DNA of 36,115 bases from Candidatus Nomurabacteria bacterium (GTDB taxonomy: Bacteria > Patescibacteriota > Minisyncoccia > Phycocordibacterales > UBA9973): NCBI GenBank assembly GCA_026395965.1, contig JAPLXS010000012.1:1-36115 (forward strand), in the 5' to 3' direction. A model generated the notes under the pieces. It searched no databases, had not been told where the DNA came from, and saw only the letters and a program-made list of their open reading frames with translations. Positions within the stretch are counted from its first letter, which is position 1; every line of letters starts with the position of its first letter. Positions 16,093 through 25,575 of the stretch are shown piece by piece. The translations under genes were made by a program, and so were the position numbers.

Positions 16093-18327
16093 TTAAATTG
16101 GCCATTTTTCTACAATTAGTAATTTCTTTTCATCTATAGGCATCATTCCCCATATTTCTTCAGTGACAAATGGCATAAATGGATGAAGGACTTTTAGAAT
16201 TTTTATCAAAGTATCCAAAAGAAATTGCGCGCGGGATATCTTTGATTTGTCATCAGATTCTAAAAGTATATTTTTACTTTCTTCTATTATGACATCCGCA
16301 AAACGGGTCCATGTGTATTGATATATTTTTTCTCCAACGATATAAAACTTGTATTCTTCCATTTCTTTTGTTGTTTCTTTAAGGAATTCATCACGTTCAT
16401 TTATCAATACTTTGTCAATATCAGTGTACTCAGAAAAATCTGCATCATATTTTATATTTGAAGTACTACTTAAAACAAATCTTGTAATATTCCAAAGTTT
16501 ATTTGCATAGTTTTTATATGCACGTATTTTATCCTCAGACATTCTGCTATCATTTCCAGGCCCTGTGCCTATGATAAGAGACATACGTACAGCATCAGCC
16601 CCATATTTCTCACTGACCACAAGTGGGTCTATAGCATTGCCTAGTGATTTACTCATTTTTTTACCTTGTGCATCACGAACTAAACCATGGAAGTATACAT
16701 TTTTAAATGGGACTTCTCCTAGTAGATAAGTGCTCATAAGTATCATGCGAGCTACCCAGAAAAAGATAATATCAGAACCTGTCTCGAGCATATTTGTAGG
16801 GTGATATGTTTTGAAATCAAGCGCATTTAAATCAGGCCAACCTAGAGTTGAAAAAGTCCAAAGACCAGAAGAAAACCAAGTATCTAGTGTGTCTGGATCT
16901 TGATCCCAGTTTTCAATATCTTCAGGAGGGTTTATTCCGCAATAAATTTCTTTTGTATTTTCATTATTAATTCCTAATTCTTCATTCGTAATTGTCTTCT
17001 TGTACCAAACAGGTATTCTGTGTCCGTACCATATTTGTCTAGATATACACCAGTCGCGAAGATTTTCGATCCAGTTATAATAAACCTTTTCAAAACGGTC
17101 AGGTATTATGTTTATCCCACCACTACGGACTGCATCAAGCATAAGCTCTTTAAGAGTTTTGTTGTTACGGTCTTTTATTGGTTTGTTTACATTTATGAAC
17201 CATTGAAGTTTTGGTAATGGTTCTACTATTCCTCCTGTTCTTTCTGCGATAGAAATATTTTGAGTTATGTCTTCTTCTTTTTCAAGTAATCCTTCAGTAC
17301 GTAGCCATTCAACTACGACATTTCTGGCTTCGGTTGTTTTCTTATTTAAAATTCTCTCATCTCCTACAATCATTTTTGCATATTCATTTATAACTTGAAT
17401 AGTAGGAAGATTGTGGCGTCCAGCCATTTCAGCATCTATTTGACTATGAGCCGGAGTAACTCCAAGAGCACCAGTACCAAAATCTTTATCAATAGATTCA
17501 TCAGCGATTATTTTTATATTTAATTTAACCCCACAAAAATCTTCAATTGTATAAGTTTTACCAATAAAATCTTTATAACGATCATCTGTTGGGTTTACTG
17601 CGACAGCAGTATCTCCAACTTTGGTTTCAGGGCGAGTAGTAGCAATAGAAATAGGGAAGTCTTTGCTGTATTTAAATGTATACATCTTTGCTTTTCTTTC
17701 TTCATGTATAACTTCGTCATCAGAAATAACAGTTTGACCTTTTGGATCCCAGTTTACAATACGATGACCTCTATATATAAGGCCGTCTTCATACATTTTT
17801 TTGAATGCAGTTCTAACTGCAAGGTTGCGTTTTCCGTCTAGCGTAAATGCTTCACGAGACCAGTCGACAGATGCTCCAATTTTTTTCATTTGGCTTACGA
17901 TCGTGTCATGACTGTCTTGGGCAAATATATTTACCCGATTTAAAAATTCTTCTCTTCCTAAATCATTTTTCTTTATTCCTTCTTTTTCTAGAATTTTTTC
18001 CACCTTAGACTGTGTTGCAATAGCAGCATGATCTGTACCAGGTAGCCATAGAGTTCTCTTGCCTTGCATACGAGCAAAACGAACCATTATGTCTTCTATT
18101 GTTAGCATTGCAGCATGACCTACGTGTAGTGTTCCTGTTACGTTTGGGGGAGGAAGAACCATAGAAAAAGGTTTTGCATTCTCATCAGTTACTCCTTTTT
18201 CGATACATACATCAGGGTTAAAAAAACCACTATCTTCCCAGAGTTTATATATATTGTCCTCCGTAGATTGTGGGTTATAGGGATTTAAAAACTTTGGGTT
18301 TATATTGTTATTTTGCTCAGTATCCAT
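16093..18327 (-). CDS. valS: Valyl-tRNA synthetase (short form)
   Basis: PPPNVTGTLHVGHA; GKKMSKSLGNAIDPL; DTWFSSGLW. Confidence 0.96.
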   Translation of the reverse strand: MDTEQNNNINPKFLNPYNPQSTEDNIYKLWEDSGFFNPDVCIEKGVTDENAKPFSMVLPPPNVTGTLHVGHAAMLTIEDIMVRFARMQGKRTLWLPGTDHAAIATQSKVEKILEKEGIKKNDLGREEFLNRVNIFAQDSHDTIVSQMKKIGASVDWSREAFTLDGKRNLAVRTAFKKMYEDGLIYRGHRIVNWDPKGQTVISDDEVIHEERKAKMYTFKYSKDFPISIATTRPETKVGDTAVAVNPTDDRYKDFIGKTYTIEDFCGVKLNIKIIADESIDKDFGTGALGVTPAHSQIDAEMAGRHNLPTIQVINEYAKMIVGDERILNKKTTEARNVVVEWLRTEGLLEKEEDITQNISIAERTGGIVEPLPKLQWFINVNKPIKDRNNKTLKELMLDAVRSGGINIIPDRFEKVYYNWIENLRDWCISRQIWYGHRIPVWYKKTITNEELGINNENTKEIYCGINPPEDIENWDQDPDTLDTWFSSGLWTFSTLGWPDLNALDFKTYHPTNMLETGSDIIFFWVARMILMSTYLLGEVPFKNVYFHGLVRDAQGKKMSKSLGNAIDPLVVSEKYGADAVRMSLIIGTGPGNDSRMSEDKIRAYKNYANKLWNITRFVLSSTSNIKYDADFSEYTDIDKVLINERDEFLKETTKEMEEYKFYIVGEKIYQYTWTRFADVIIEESKNILLESDDKSKISRAQFLLDTLIKILKVLHPFMPFVTEEIWGMMPIDEKKLLIVEKWPI
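16965..16994. repeat. AT-rich repeat inside valS (inverted relative to leuS copies)
   Basis: Reverse complement acaattacgaatgaagaattaggaattaata, encoding TITNEELGIN. Confidence 0.55.
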
Positions 18328-18430
18328 ATGTAGAATATAGCATTTATTTAATATATATTCAAAAATGTTATTTACTTACTTGATGTAAATAGCGAAGTAT
18401 ATTTTTGGTAAGTACAACAAAGTCTAATAA

Positions 18431-19702
18431 CTATAACGACAAATTACCTTGAGCTACAATTGTATTTAAGTTTTTTACTGTTTTCTTGTTTTTAAACTGA
18501 AAATATCCAGCAATAGCTATCATGAGAGCATTGTCTCCAGTTAATTCTTTAGAAGGGAAATGAGCTTTAGTTTTAAGTTTATTTTCTTTAATCTTTTCAA
18601 TCATCATTTCCTGCAGGTATTTATTTGCAGATACTCCACCACCTACTATAAGTGTTTGGATTTTGTGTTGCTTTATAGCTTTGATTGTTTTGTAAGTGAG
18701 TACTTCAACAACAGAATCCTCAAATTCTTTTGCGATTTTATATTTAATATTTAAATCATCTAATATGTTAGGATTTTTTTCTTTTAAATCTCTTACTAAA
18801 TACAAAACTGCTGTTTTTAATCCAGAAAAAGAAAAATCATAATCCTTAGAATATATCATCGGACGAGGGAGAATTATAGGCTTCAATAATATGCTTGATT
18901 TTTTAGGTCCTCGGACGAGGGAGGACGAGGTACCAGACCGTAAAAAAATAGGCATATTATTTTCGATATCACGTTCTATTGCTGCCATATTTGATATCTC
19001 CGGTCCTCCAGGATATGGCAACCCAAGCATGCGAGCCACTTTATCAAAAGCTTCACCAGCTGCATCATCACGAGTCTGGCCAATCTTTTTATATTTCATC
19101 CAATCTTTTACCAAGATGAGTTCTGTATGTCCGCCAGACACAAGAAGGGTAAGCATGGGAAATAATATTTTTTCAGAATCAACTGAGAATGTTTTTCCTT
19201 TTTTGGGAAATATAGAAAATACATGTCCTTCCATGTGATTTACTTTTACTATTGGAATATCCCAATATACGCTTAGAGCTTTTGCAAAACTTATTCCTAC
19301 CCATAGAGCAGGTACAAGTCCTGGGCCAGTTGTGACAGCTATGGCATCAATATTTGGTTTCTTTATAAATGGAATTATCTGTGGCCACAACTCTTTGAGT
19401 TCTGTTTCTCTATCTAAAAATTTATCTATTTTTTTTGAATCTTTATCACTATATATTGTAGTTTTATTTTTCTTATATAATTTGGCTTCTTTTAGTACTT
19501 TTTCTAATATACTTATTATATTTTTTCCATGTTCGCGTTTTGCCATCATGGGGAACACACCACCATACTCTCTGTGTATAGCTATTTGAGAGGATATTTC
19601 ATTACCCAAAATTTTGAACTTAGTATTAGAGCCTACTTTCTGTGCTTCTATTATTGAAATAGCTGTTTCATCACAAGAGGTCTCTATAGCCAATATTTTC
19701 AT
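18431..19702 (-). CDS. tsaD: tRNA N6-adenosine threonylcarbamoyltransferase
   Basis: MKILAIETSCDETAISI; VNHMEGH; SGGHTELI; LPYPGGPEIS; PRPM...DFSFSGLKTAVLYLV. Confidence 0.96.
   Translation of the reverse strand: MKILAIETSCDETAISIIEAQKVGSNTKFKILGNEISSQIAIHREYGGVFPMMAKREHGKNIISILEKVLKEAKLYKKNKTTIYSDKDSKKIDKFLDRETELKELWPQIIPFIKKPNIDAIAVTTGPGLVPALWVGISFAKALSVYWDIPIVKVNHMEGHVFSIFPKKGKTFSVDSEKILFPMLTLLVSGGHTELILVKDWMKYKKIGQTRDDAAGEAFDKVARMLGLPYPGGPEISNMAAIERDIENNMPIFLRSGTSSSLVRGPKKSSILLKPIILPRPMIYSKDYDFSFSGLKTAVLYLVRDLKEKNPNILDDLNIKYKIAKEFEDSVVEVLTYKTIKAIKQHKIQTLIVGGGVSANKYLQEMMIEKIKENKLKTKAHFPSKELTGDNALMIAIAGYFQFKNKKTVKNLNTIVAQGNLSL
18885..18961. repeat. Palindromic element family 1, copy 2, in frame inside tsaD (core 18907-18939)
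   Basis: Arms aataatatgcttgattttttag / taaaaaaataggcatattatt; core gtcctcggacgagggaggacgaggtaccagacc. Encodes PIFLRSGTSSSLVRGPKKSSI. Confidence 0.85.
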
Positions 19703-19757
19703 CCTAGTACTATAACATAAGGGTTTTTATTTGACTATTTTTATGATATTCTTAGAT

Positions 19758-20336
19758 ATGGATAAAAAACATATTATAACTATTGCTGGTAAATTGGGGA
19801 GTGGTAAGTCCTCCACAGCAAAAAATATTTCAGAAATTTTAAATTATAAACATTACTCTACTGGGGATTTTATGCGTTCTATTGCAAATGAGAGAGGGAT
19901 TACACTGTCAGAATTAAGTAAAATAGCAGAGGCCGATAACTCTATAGACAAAGCATTGGATGATAGAAATTTAGAAATCGGAAAGATGGAAGATATTGTT
20001 TTGGATTCAAGACTTGGTTTTTATTTTATTCCAGATTCATTTAAAGTTTTTTTAGAACTCGATACAAATACGGCTTCAGAGAGAATTTTAAAAGATATGA
20101 AATCAAATCCAAATAGGCAAAAAGAAGATACTGGTATGTTTGATACAAAAGAAAGTATAATAGCAAGTATAGACAACCGACTTTTGAGTGAGAGAAAAAG
20201 ATATAAACAATTATATTCTATCGAAGACCTTACATCTCACAACAATTTTGATTTAGTTATTGATACATCAAATACACCACTTCATGAAGTATCTAAAAAA
20301 ATAATTGATGAATATAATAATTGGCTTAATAATTAA
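19758..20336 (+). CDS. Cytidylate kinase-like nucleotide kinase
   Basis: HIITIAGKLGSGKSSTAKNISEILNYKHYSTGDFMR...; internal ATG at 19758 preferred. Confidence 0.8.
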   Translation: MDKKHIITIAGKLGSGKSSTAKNISEILNYKHYSTGDFMRSIANERGITLSELSKIAEADNSIDKALDDRNLEIGKMEDIVLDSRLGFYFIPDSFKVFLELDTNTASERILKDMKSNPNRQKEDTGMFDTKESIIASIDNRLLSERKRYKQLYSIEDLTSHNNFDLVIDTSNTPLHEVSKKIIDEYNNWLNN

Positions 20337-20341
20337 ATACC

Positions 20342-20455
20342 TGTCCCGTACTAAATTTCAGATTAGTCTAGATTAAAGGAATAGACAAAATATATTATTG
20401 AATATAAAATTAAATTATAAATTATTATTAAAATTTTAGTACTGGGATGAAAATA
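20342..20455. repeat. 105-bp inverted-repeat element (family 2), copy before murE
   Basis: tgtcccgtactaaattt ... aaaattttagtactgggATGAAAATA. Confidence 0.8.
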
Positions 20456-21844
20456 TTAAGTGAAATATTGGAAGATATTAAAATAATAGAAAGTCACGGT
20501 GATGTTGAGAATCATGTATCTTCATTATCACTTAATTCAAAAAATATCGAACCGCACTCAGTCTTCGTTGCTATAGAGGGCAATATTATAGATGGGCATA
20601 TTTTCATTGATGAGGTTATCGAGAAAGGAGCTACTTCAGTAGTTTATGAACGTAATATAGATAAATTTAAAAATGGCATAACTTATATAAAAGTAGCAGA
20701 TACTCACAATGCAGCTGGAATAATGGCTTCCAATTTTTATGGCAATCCTTCACGTAAGCTTAAATTAATAGGAGTTACTGGTACCAATGGCAAAACTACA
20801 ACAGCCACACTATTACATCAGCTATTTCGTGATTTAGGTTATAAAGCAGGAATGATAGGTACTGTAGTAAATAAAATAAATGATAAATCACATGAATCTA
20901 TTCGTACAACACCTGACCCAGTAAATCTAAACAAATTACTTGCCGAAATGGTAGACAATAATTGCGAATATTGTTTTATGGAAGTTTCATCCCACTCTGT
21001 TTGTGAAAAGAGAATAGATGGGCTTACTTTTGCGGGTGGAATATTTACAAATCTTACACTTGATCATTTGGATTATCACAAAACACTTGAAAATTATTGT
21101 GAAGCAAAGAAAAGTTTTTTTGATATTTTACCAGTATCTGGATTCGCGATTTCAAATATTGACGACGACAAAGGGGAATACATGTTAAATAGTACAAAAG
21201 CTCATAAATATACTTTTAGTTTAAAAAAAGATGCAGATTTTAACGAACGATTTGATAGTTCTCTTATTGGTGAATTCAACGCATATAATATTTTGGGAGT
21301 TTATGCTGTCGCTGTTTTACTTGGTCAAGACAAGGAAAAAGTTAAAGAATATATAAAAAAATTAAAATCAGTAGATGGAAGATTTCAATCTATTAAATCC
21401 TGTAGTGGAATTATTGGTATTGTAGATTATGCACATACCCCAGATGCACTTGAAAACGTTTTGAAAACTATCAACAAAATTAAAGGTAAAAATAAAGTTA
21501 TTACAGTTGTAGGTTGTGGTGGAGATAGAGATAAAAGCAAACGCCCTATAATGGCTAGTATTGGTTATGAATTAAGCGATATTCTCATTCTTACATCAGA
21601 TAATCCTCGCACAGAAACACCAGAAGACATTTTAAATGATATGCAAAAAGGTTTACCTCTTGAAAATGTTAACAATACACAAATCATAATAGATAGACAT
21701 ATCGCTATATCAAAAGCTTGTGGTCTAGCTCAAAGTGGAGATTATATTTTAATCGCAGGCAAGGGCCACGAAAAATATCAAGAAATTAATGGAATAAAAA
21801 CATATTTTGATGACGTGGAAGAATTTGAAAAGAATTTTTTATAA
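20447..21844 (+). CDS. murE: UDP-N-acetylmuramyl tripeptide synthetase MurE
   Basis: GVTGTNGKTTTATLLHQ; TTPDP; SDNPRTETPEDIL. Confidence 0.95.
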   Translation: MKILSEILEDIKIIESHGDVENHVSSLSLNSKNIEPHSVFVAIEGNIIDGHIFIDEVIEKGATSVVYERNIDKFKNGITYIKVADTHNAAGIMASNFYGNPSRKLKLIGVTGTNGKTTTATLLHQLFRDLGYKAGMIGTVVNKINDKSHESIRTTPDPVNLNKLLAEMVDNNCEYCFMEVSSHSVCEKRIDGLTFAGGIFTNLTLDHLDYHKTLENYCEAKKSFFDILPVSGFAISNIDDDKGEYMLNSTKAHKYTFSLKKDADFNERFDSSLIGEFNAYNILGVYAVAVLLGQDKEKVKEYIKKLKSVDGRFQSIKSCSGIIGIVDYAHTPDALENVLKTINKIKGKNKVITVVGCGGDRDKSKRPIMASIGYELSDILILTSDNPRTETPEDILNDMQKGLPLENVNNTQIIIDRHIAISKACGLAQSGDYILIAGKGHEKYQEINGIKTYFDDVEEFEKNFL

Positions 21845-21850
21845 AATAAT

Positions 21851-21960
21851 TTAAAATAAAAAGCTTCGTAAATTATATTCTAAAAAAAGTCCTCGGACGA
21901 GGGGGACGGGAGCCAGTGCCAGACATTTTTTTATAAAATAATTTACTACGCTTTAAAATA
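21851..21960. repeat. Palindromic element family 1, copy 3 (core 21889-21924)
   Basis: Arms aagcttcgtaaattatattctaaaaaaag / atttttttataaaataatttactacgcttt; core gtcctcggacgagggggacgggagccagtgccagac. Confidence 0.8.
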
Positions 21961-21962
21961 TA

Positions 21963-23321
21963 ATGCAAAACTACAAAAATAAATTCAAAGGAAAGAAAAT
22001 AACAATTATGGGGTTAGGTATTTTAGGGCGTGGTCTTGGCTACACTAAATTTTTGGCAGAATGCGGTGCTGATATAATAGTCACAGATTTAAAAACAAAA
22101 GAACAATTAGCAACTTCAATAAAAGCTTTGAATAAATTTAAAAATATTAAATATATTTTAGGTGAGCACAGACTAGAAGATTTTAAAAATAGGGATATGG
22201 TCATAAAAGCAGCAGGTGTGCCTTTTGATTCTATTTATATAGAAGAAGCAAAGAAAAATTATATTCCTATTGAAATGGATGTATCTCTGTTTTCAAAATG
22301 TGCCCCTGGTGTAATGTTGATAGGAGTTACTGGAACAAGAGGCAAGTCTATGACAACTACTCTCATATATGAAATATTAAAATCAAATGAAAATTTTTTA
22401 AATAAGAAAGTCTATCTAGGTGGCAATATACGTGGAGTCGCAACTCTCCCATTATTAAAAAAAGTAAAAGAAGGGGATATTTTAGTTTGTGAGCTAGACT
22501 CATGGCAACTACAAGGTTTTTGTGATTCCAAAGTTTCTCCGCATATTTCTGTATTTACTACATTTATGCCAGACCATATGAATTATTATAAAAATTCGAT
22601 GGATAAATATTTTAATGATAAGGCAAATATTTTTAAATTTCAAAACAAAAACGATATTCTAGTTATACGTCCAAATATGAAGAAATTGATACCTAAAAGT
22701 ATTAAAAGTGAGTTAGTAGTTATAAACAAAAATGGGTTAGATGGCTGGAAATTTATCGTTCCAGGAGATCATCAGAGAGAAAATCTAGCTTGTGCTGTAA
22801 AAGTAGCAGAAGAACTAGGTGTTCCGATATATAAGATTAAAAAAGCTGTAAGTAATTTCAAAGGACTGGAAGGACGTTTGGAACTTTTAAGAGTCTATAA
22901 AGGAATCAAAATATATAATGACAATAATGCAACAACACCCGAAGCAACTATAGCCGGGATTGAAGCATTAAATAACAATAAGAAAAATATCATATTAGTT
23001 TGTGGTGGCTCTGACAAAAAGCTCATACTAGACGATTTTGTAAAAACTATAAATAAATATTGCAAAACTATAGTACTAATTCCTGGTTCAGGAACAGAAG
23101 TATTAATTAACCCAGTAGGTGATTTTACTAAATCAAAATTAAAATTAAAAATTAAGAATGAGGTGGGGAAAGATTTAAAAGATGTAATACAAAAGGCTCT
23201 TGTTCAAGCAAAGAAAGGAGATACAATTCTATTTTCACCAGCCTTTGCTTCTTTTGGGATGTTTAATAATGAATACGAGCGCAACGACCTTTTTATTGAT
23301 ATTATAAAAAGGTTAAAATGA
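21963..23321 (+). CDS. murD: UDP-N-acetylmuramoylalanine--D-glutamate ligase
   Basis: GVTGTRGKSMTTTLIYEIL; ELDSWQLQGF; GLEGRLE; NDNNATTPEA. Confidence 0.93.
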   Translation: MQNYKNKFKGKKITIMGLGILGRGLGYTKFLAECGADIIVTDLKTKEQLATSIKALNKFKNIKYILGEHRLEDFKNRDMVIKAAGVPFDSIYIEEAKKNYIPIEMDVSLFSKCAPGVMLIGVTGTRGKSMTTTLIYEILKSNENFLNKKVYLGGNIRGVATLPLLKKVKEGDILVCELDSWQLQGFCDSKVSPHISVFTTFMPDHMNYYKNSMDKYFNDKANIFKFQNKNDILVIRPNMKKLIPKSIKSELVVINKNGLDGWKFIVPGDHQRENLACAVKVAEELGVPIYKIKKAVSNFKGLEGRLELLRVYKGIKIYNDNNATTPEATIAGIEALNNNKKNIILVCGGSDKKLILDDFVKTINKYCKTIVLIPGSGTEVLINPVGDFTKSKLKLKIKNEVGKDLKDVIQKALVQAKKGDTILFSPAFASFGMFNNEYERNDLFIDIIKRLK

Positions 23322-23331
23322 TTTATTTACG

Positions 23332-23445
23332 TGTCCCGTAATAAATTTTCAATTAAGTAATATTAATTAAAAGAAATAATTATATAACATGATAAAATAT
23401 AAAAATAAGATAAATATCAAAAATTTTAGTACTGGGATGAAAATA
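23332..23445. repeat. 105-bp inverted-repeat element (family 2), copy before murC
   Basis: tgtcccgtaataaatttt ... aaaattttagtactgggATGAAAATA; same 105-nt distance from TGTCCCGTA to ATG as the murE copy. Confidence 0.8.
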
Positions 23446-23463
23446 ATTAAAAATTTAAAATAA
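23437..23463 (+). CDS. Putative 8-codon leader/mini-ORF (MKIIKNLK) ending 1 nt before the murC ATG
   Basis: atgaaaataattaaaaatttaaaataa; start codon lies in the family 2 element end. Confidence 0.3.
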   Translation: MKIIKNLK

Positions 23464-23464
23464 A

Positions 23465-24805
23465 ATGAATTTAGATTTATCAAAAATTAAAAATGTGCAT
23501 TTTATAGGAATAGGAGGTATCGGTATATCGGCTATTGCTCGTATGATGATTCATAATGGCAAGAAAGTTAGCGGTCAGGATATGCAAGAAGGAGAAGTTG
23601 TAAAAGAGCTTAAAAAAGTTGGAGCCAGCATAACTATTGGTCAATCATTTAGTAATATTCCCGAAGGCACAGATTTGATTGTGTACACGATAGCCATAGA
23701 TACTTATGACCCAGATTTGGCATTGAAAATAAAAACTCAGACAGAAATTCCAATTCGTTCTTATCCAGAAATGCTTGATATTATAAGTCGTGATAAATAC
23801 ACAATTGCGGTTTCTGGTACCCATGGGAAAACTACGACTACAGCTATGATTGCACAGATTCTACGTGGTATGAAGTACGACCCTACTGTGATAGTGGGAA
23901 GCTTACTTACAGGAGACTCTATGAATGATGGGCAAGGAAAAAGTAATTTCATTGCAGGTAATAGTAAATATTTTGTAGTTGAGGCATGTGAATACAGAAG
24001 ATCATTTTTAAATATAAATCCAAAAATTTTAATAATTACAAATATTGATAACGATCATTTGGATTATTATAAAGACATAGAAGATATAAAAAGTGCATTT
24101 AGGGAAATGATAGCTAGACTACCTGTAGGTGGTTATGTGATTTGTAATCCAAATGATAAATATATTGGAGATGTAATAAAAAATACGAAAGCCAAAATTA
24201 TTAATTGGGAGGATTTTTTCGATTCCAATTTAAATCTTAAGATTCCTGGAATTCACAATAAAAAGAATGCGGCGGCTGCTATTGCTGTGGCAGATATTTT
24301 AGGTATATCAAAGTCAGATTCAAAAAAATATCTAGCAGAATTTCTAGGTACATGGAAGCGTTTTGAATTTAAAGGAAATATTTCTCAAGGGTCCATGGTA
24401 TACGATGACTATGCTCATCATCCTACAGAGATAAAGGCATCACTCGATGGATTCCGAGAATTATATTCAAAAGATGATGGGTGGAAGCTCACTGTTATCT
24501 TTCAGCCACATTTATTTAGTCGCACAAAGTTACTGTTGGACGATTTTGCAAAAAGTTTTTCTGATGCAGACAATGTAATACTTTTACCTATCTATCATGC
24601 AAGAGAAGTTGACAATGGCACTATAAGCTCAGAAATTTTGGCAAATGAAATAAATAAAAATACAAATAATTCAAAGGCATTTATAAATCTTGGTGATGTA
24701 GAAATTTATTTAAAAAATAATCTTTCCAATATGAACGAAAAAGATATTGTTATAACTATGGGAGCGGGGGAAGCATCTAAAGTTGGTGATTTTTTATTGG
24801 AATAA
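23465..24805 (+). CDS. murC: UDP-N-acetylmuramate--L-alanine ligase
   Basis: VHFIGIGGIGISAIARMM; VSGTHGKTTTTAMIAQIL; DDYAHHPTEIKA. Confidence 0.96.
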   Translation: MNLDLSKIKNVHFIGIGGIGISAIARMMIHNGKKVSGQDMQEGEVVKELKKVGASITIGQSFSNIPEGTDLIVYTIAIDTYDPDLALKIKTQTEIPIRSYPEMLDIISRDKYTIAVSGTHGKTTTTAMIAQILRGMKYDPTVIVGSLLTGDSMNDGQGKSNFIAGNSKYFVVEACEYRRSFLNINPKILIITNIDNDHLDYYKDIEDIKSAFREMIARLPVGGYVICNPNDKYIGDVIKNTKAKIINWEDFFDSNLNLKIPGIHNKKNAAAAIAVADILGISKSDSKKYLAEFLGTWKRFEFKGNISQGSMVYDDYAHHPTEIKASLDGFRELYSKDDGWKLTVIFQPHLFSRTKLLLDDFAKSFSDADNVILLPIYHAREVDNGTISSEILANEINKNTNNSKAFINLGDVEIYLKNNLSNMNEKDIVITMGAGEASKVGDFLLE

Positions 24806-24835
24806 TTAATATTTAATGTGCTATAATTAACACAT

Positions 24836-25567
24836 ATGGAAAACAACAACAAAGCTCTTTTGTGGCTCAACACAAAATTTATACTAGGTCTAGCCATTAT
24901 TATAAGTACAATTATCGGTGCATATGTTTTTTATCAAATACGTTCATTTGATAATACTCTAACTGTTACAGGTTCAGCTTCAAAACAAGTTACAAGTGAC
25001 CATGTAAAATGGGTTGGTGTTATTAGTCGCGTTGTAAAGATAGGTACTCTAAAAGAAGGTTATTCAGAATTAGCTAAGGATTTAGTTTTTACACAAGACT
25101 TTTTAAAGAGTAAAAATATAGGATCAGATCAGATTGTTATTTCTCCTGTACTTATGGAGCAAAACTATGATCAAACTCAAGGACCAGAAAGAACTTATAC
25201 TCTCAGACAGACAATCGATATAAATTCTTCCGATATAAATAATATTTCAGAAATTGCTAAAAATATTAATCCACTCATCGAAAAGGGTGTTGTTTTCTCA
25301 ACTCAATCTCTTGAGTACACTTATACAAAACTTCCAGAAGAAAGAGTAGAAATGCTATCTTCAGCTGTAAAAGATGCAAAAGCACGTGCTTCTAAATTGG
25401 CCGAATCTAGTGGTAAATCCGTAGGTCAGCTCAAAAGTGCTTCATCTGGAGTAGTTCAAGTTATGTCTGCAAATTCTCTAGATATATCTGATTATGGTTC
25501 ATATGATACTTCTAAAATAGAGAAGAATATAATGCTAACTGTTAAAGCTTCATTTACATTAAAATAA
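24836..25567 (+). CDS. SIMPL (DUF541) domain membrane-anchored protein
   Basis: LTVTGSASKQVTSDHVKWVGVISR...AVKDAKARASKLAESSGKSVGQL. Confidence 0.85.
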   Translation: MENNNKALLWLNTKFILGLAIIISTIIGAYVFYQIRSFDNTLTVTGSASKQVTSDHVKWVGVISRVVKIGTLKEGYSELAKDLVFTQDFLKSKNIGSDQIVISPVLMEQNYDQTQGPERTYTLRQTIDINSSDINNISEIAKNINPLIEKGVVFSTQSLEYTYTKLPEERVEMLSSAVKDAKARASKLAESSGKSVGQLKSASSGVVQVMSANSLDISDYGSYDTSKIEKNIMLTVKASFTLK

Positions 25568-25575
25568 AAATTAAA

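Noticed and set aside
16093-18327. valS ending shortly after the anticodon-binding domain (missing the C-terminal coiled coil)
   Set aside because: I treated short ValRS forms as plausible in reduced genomes; not a clear anomaly.
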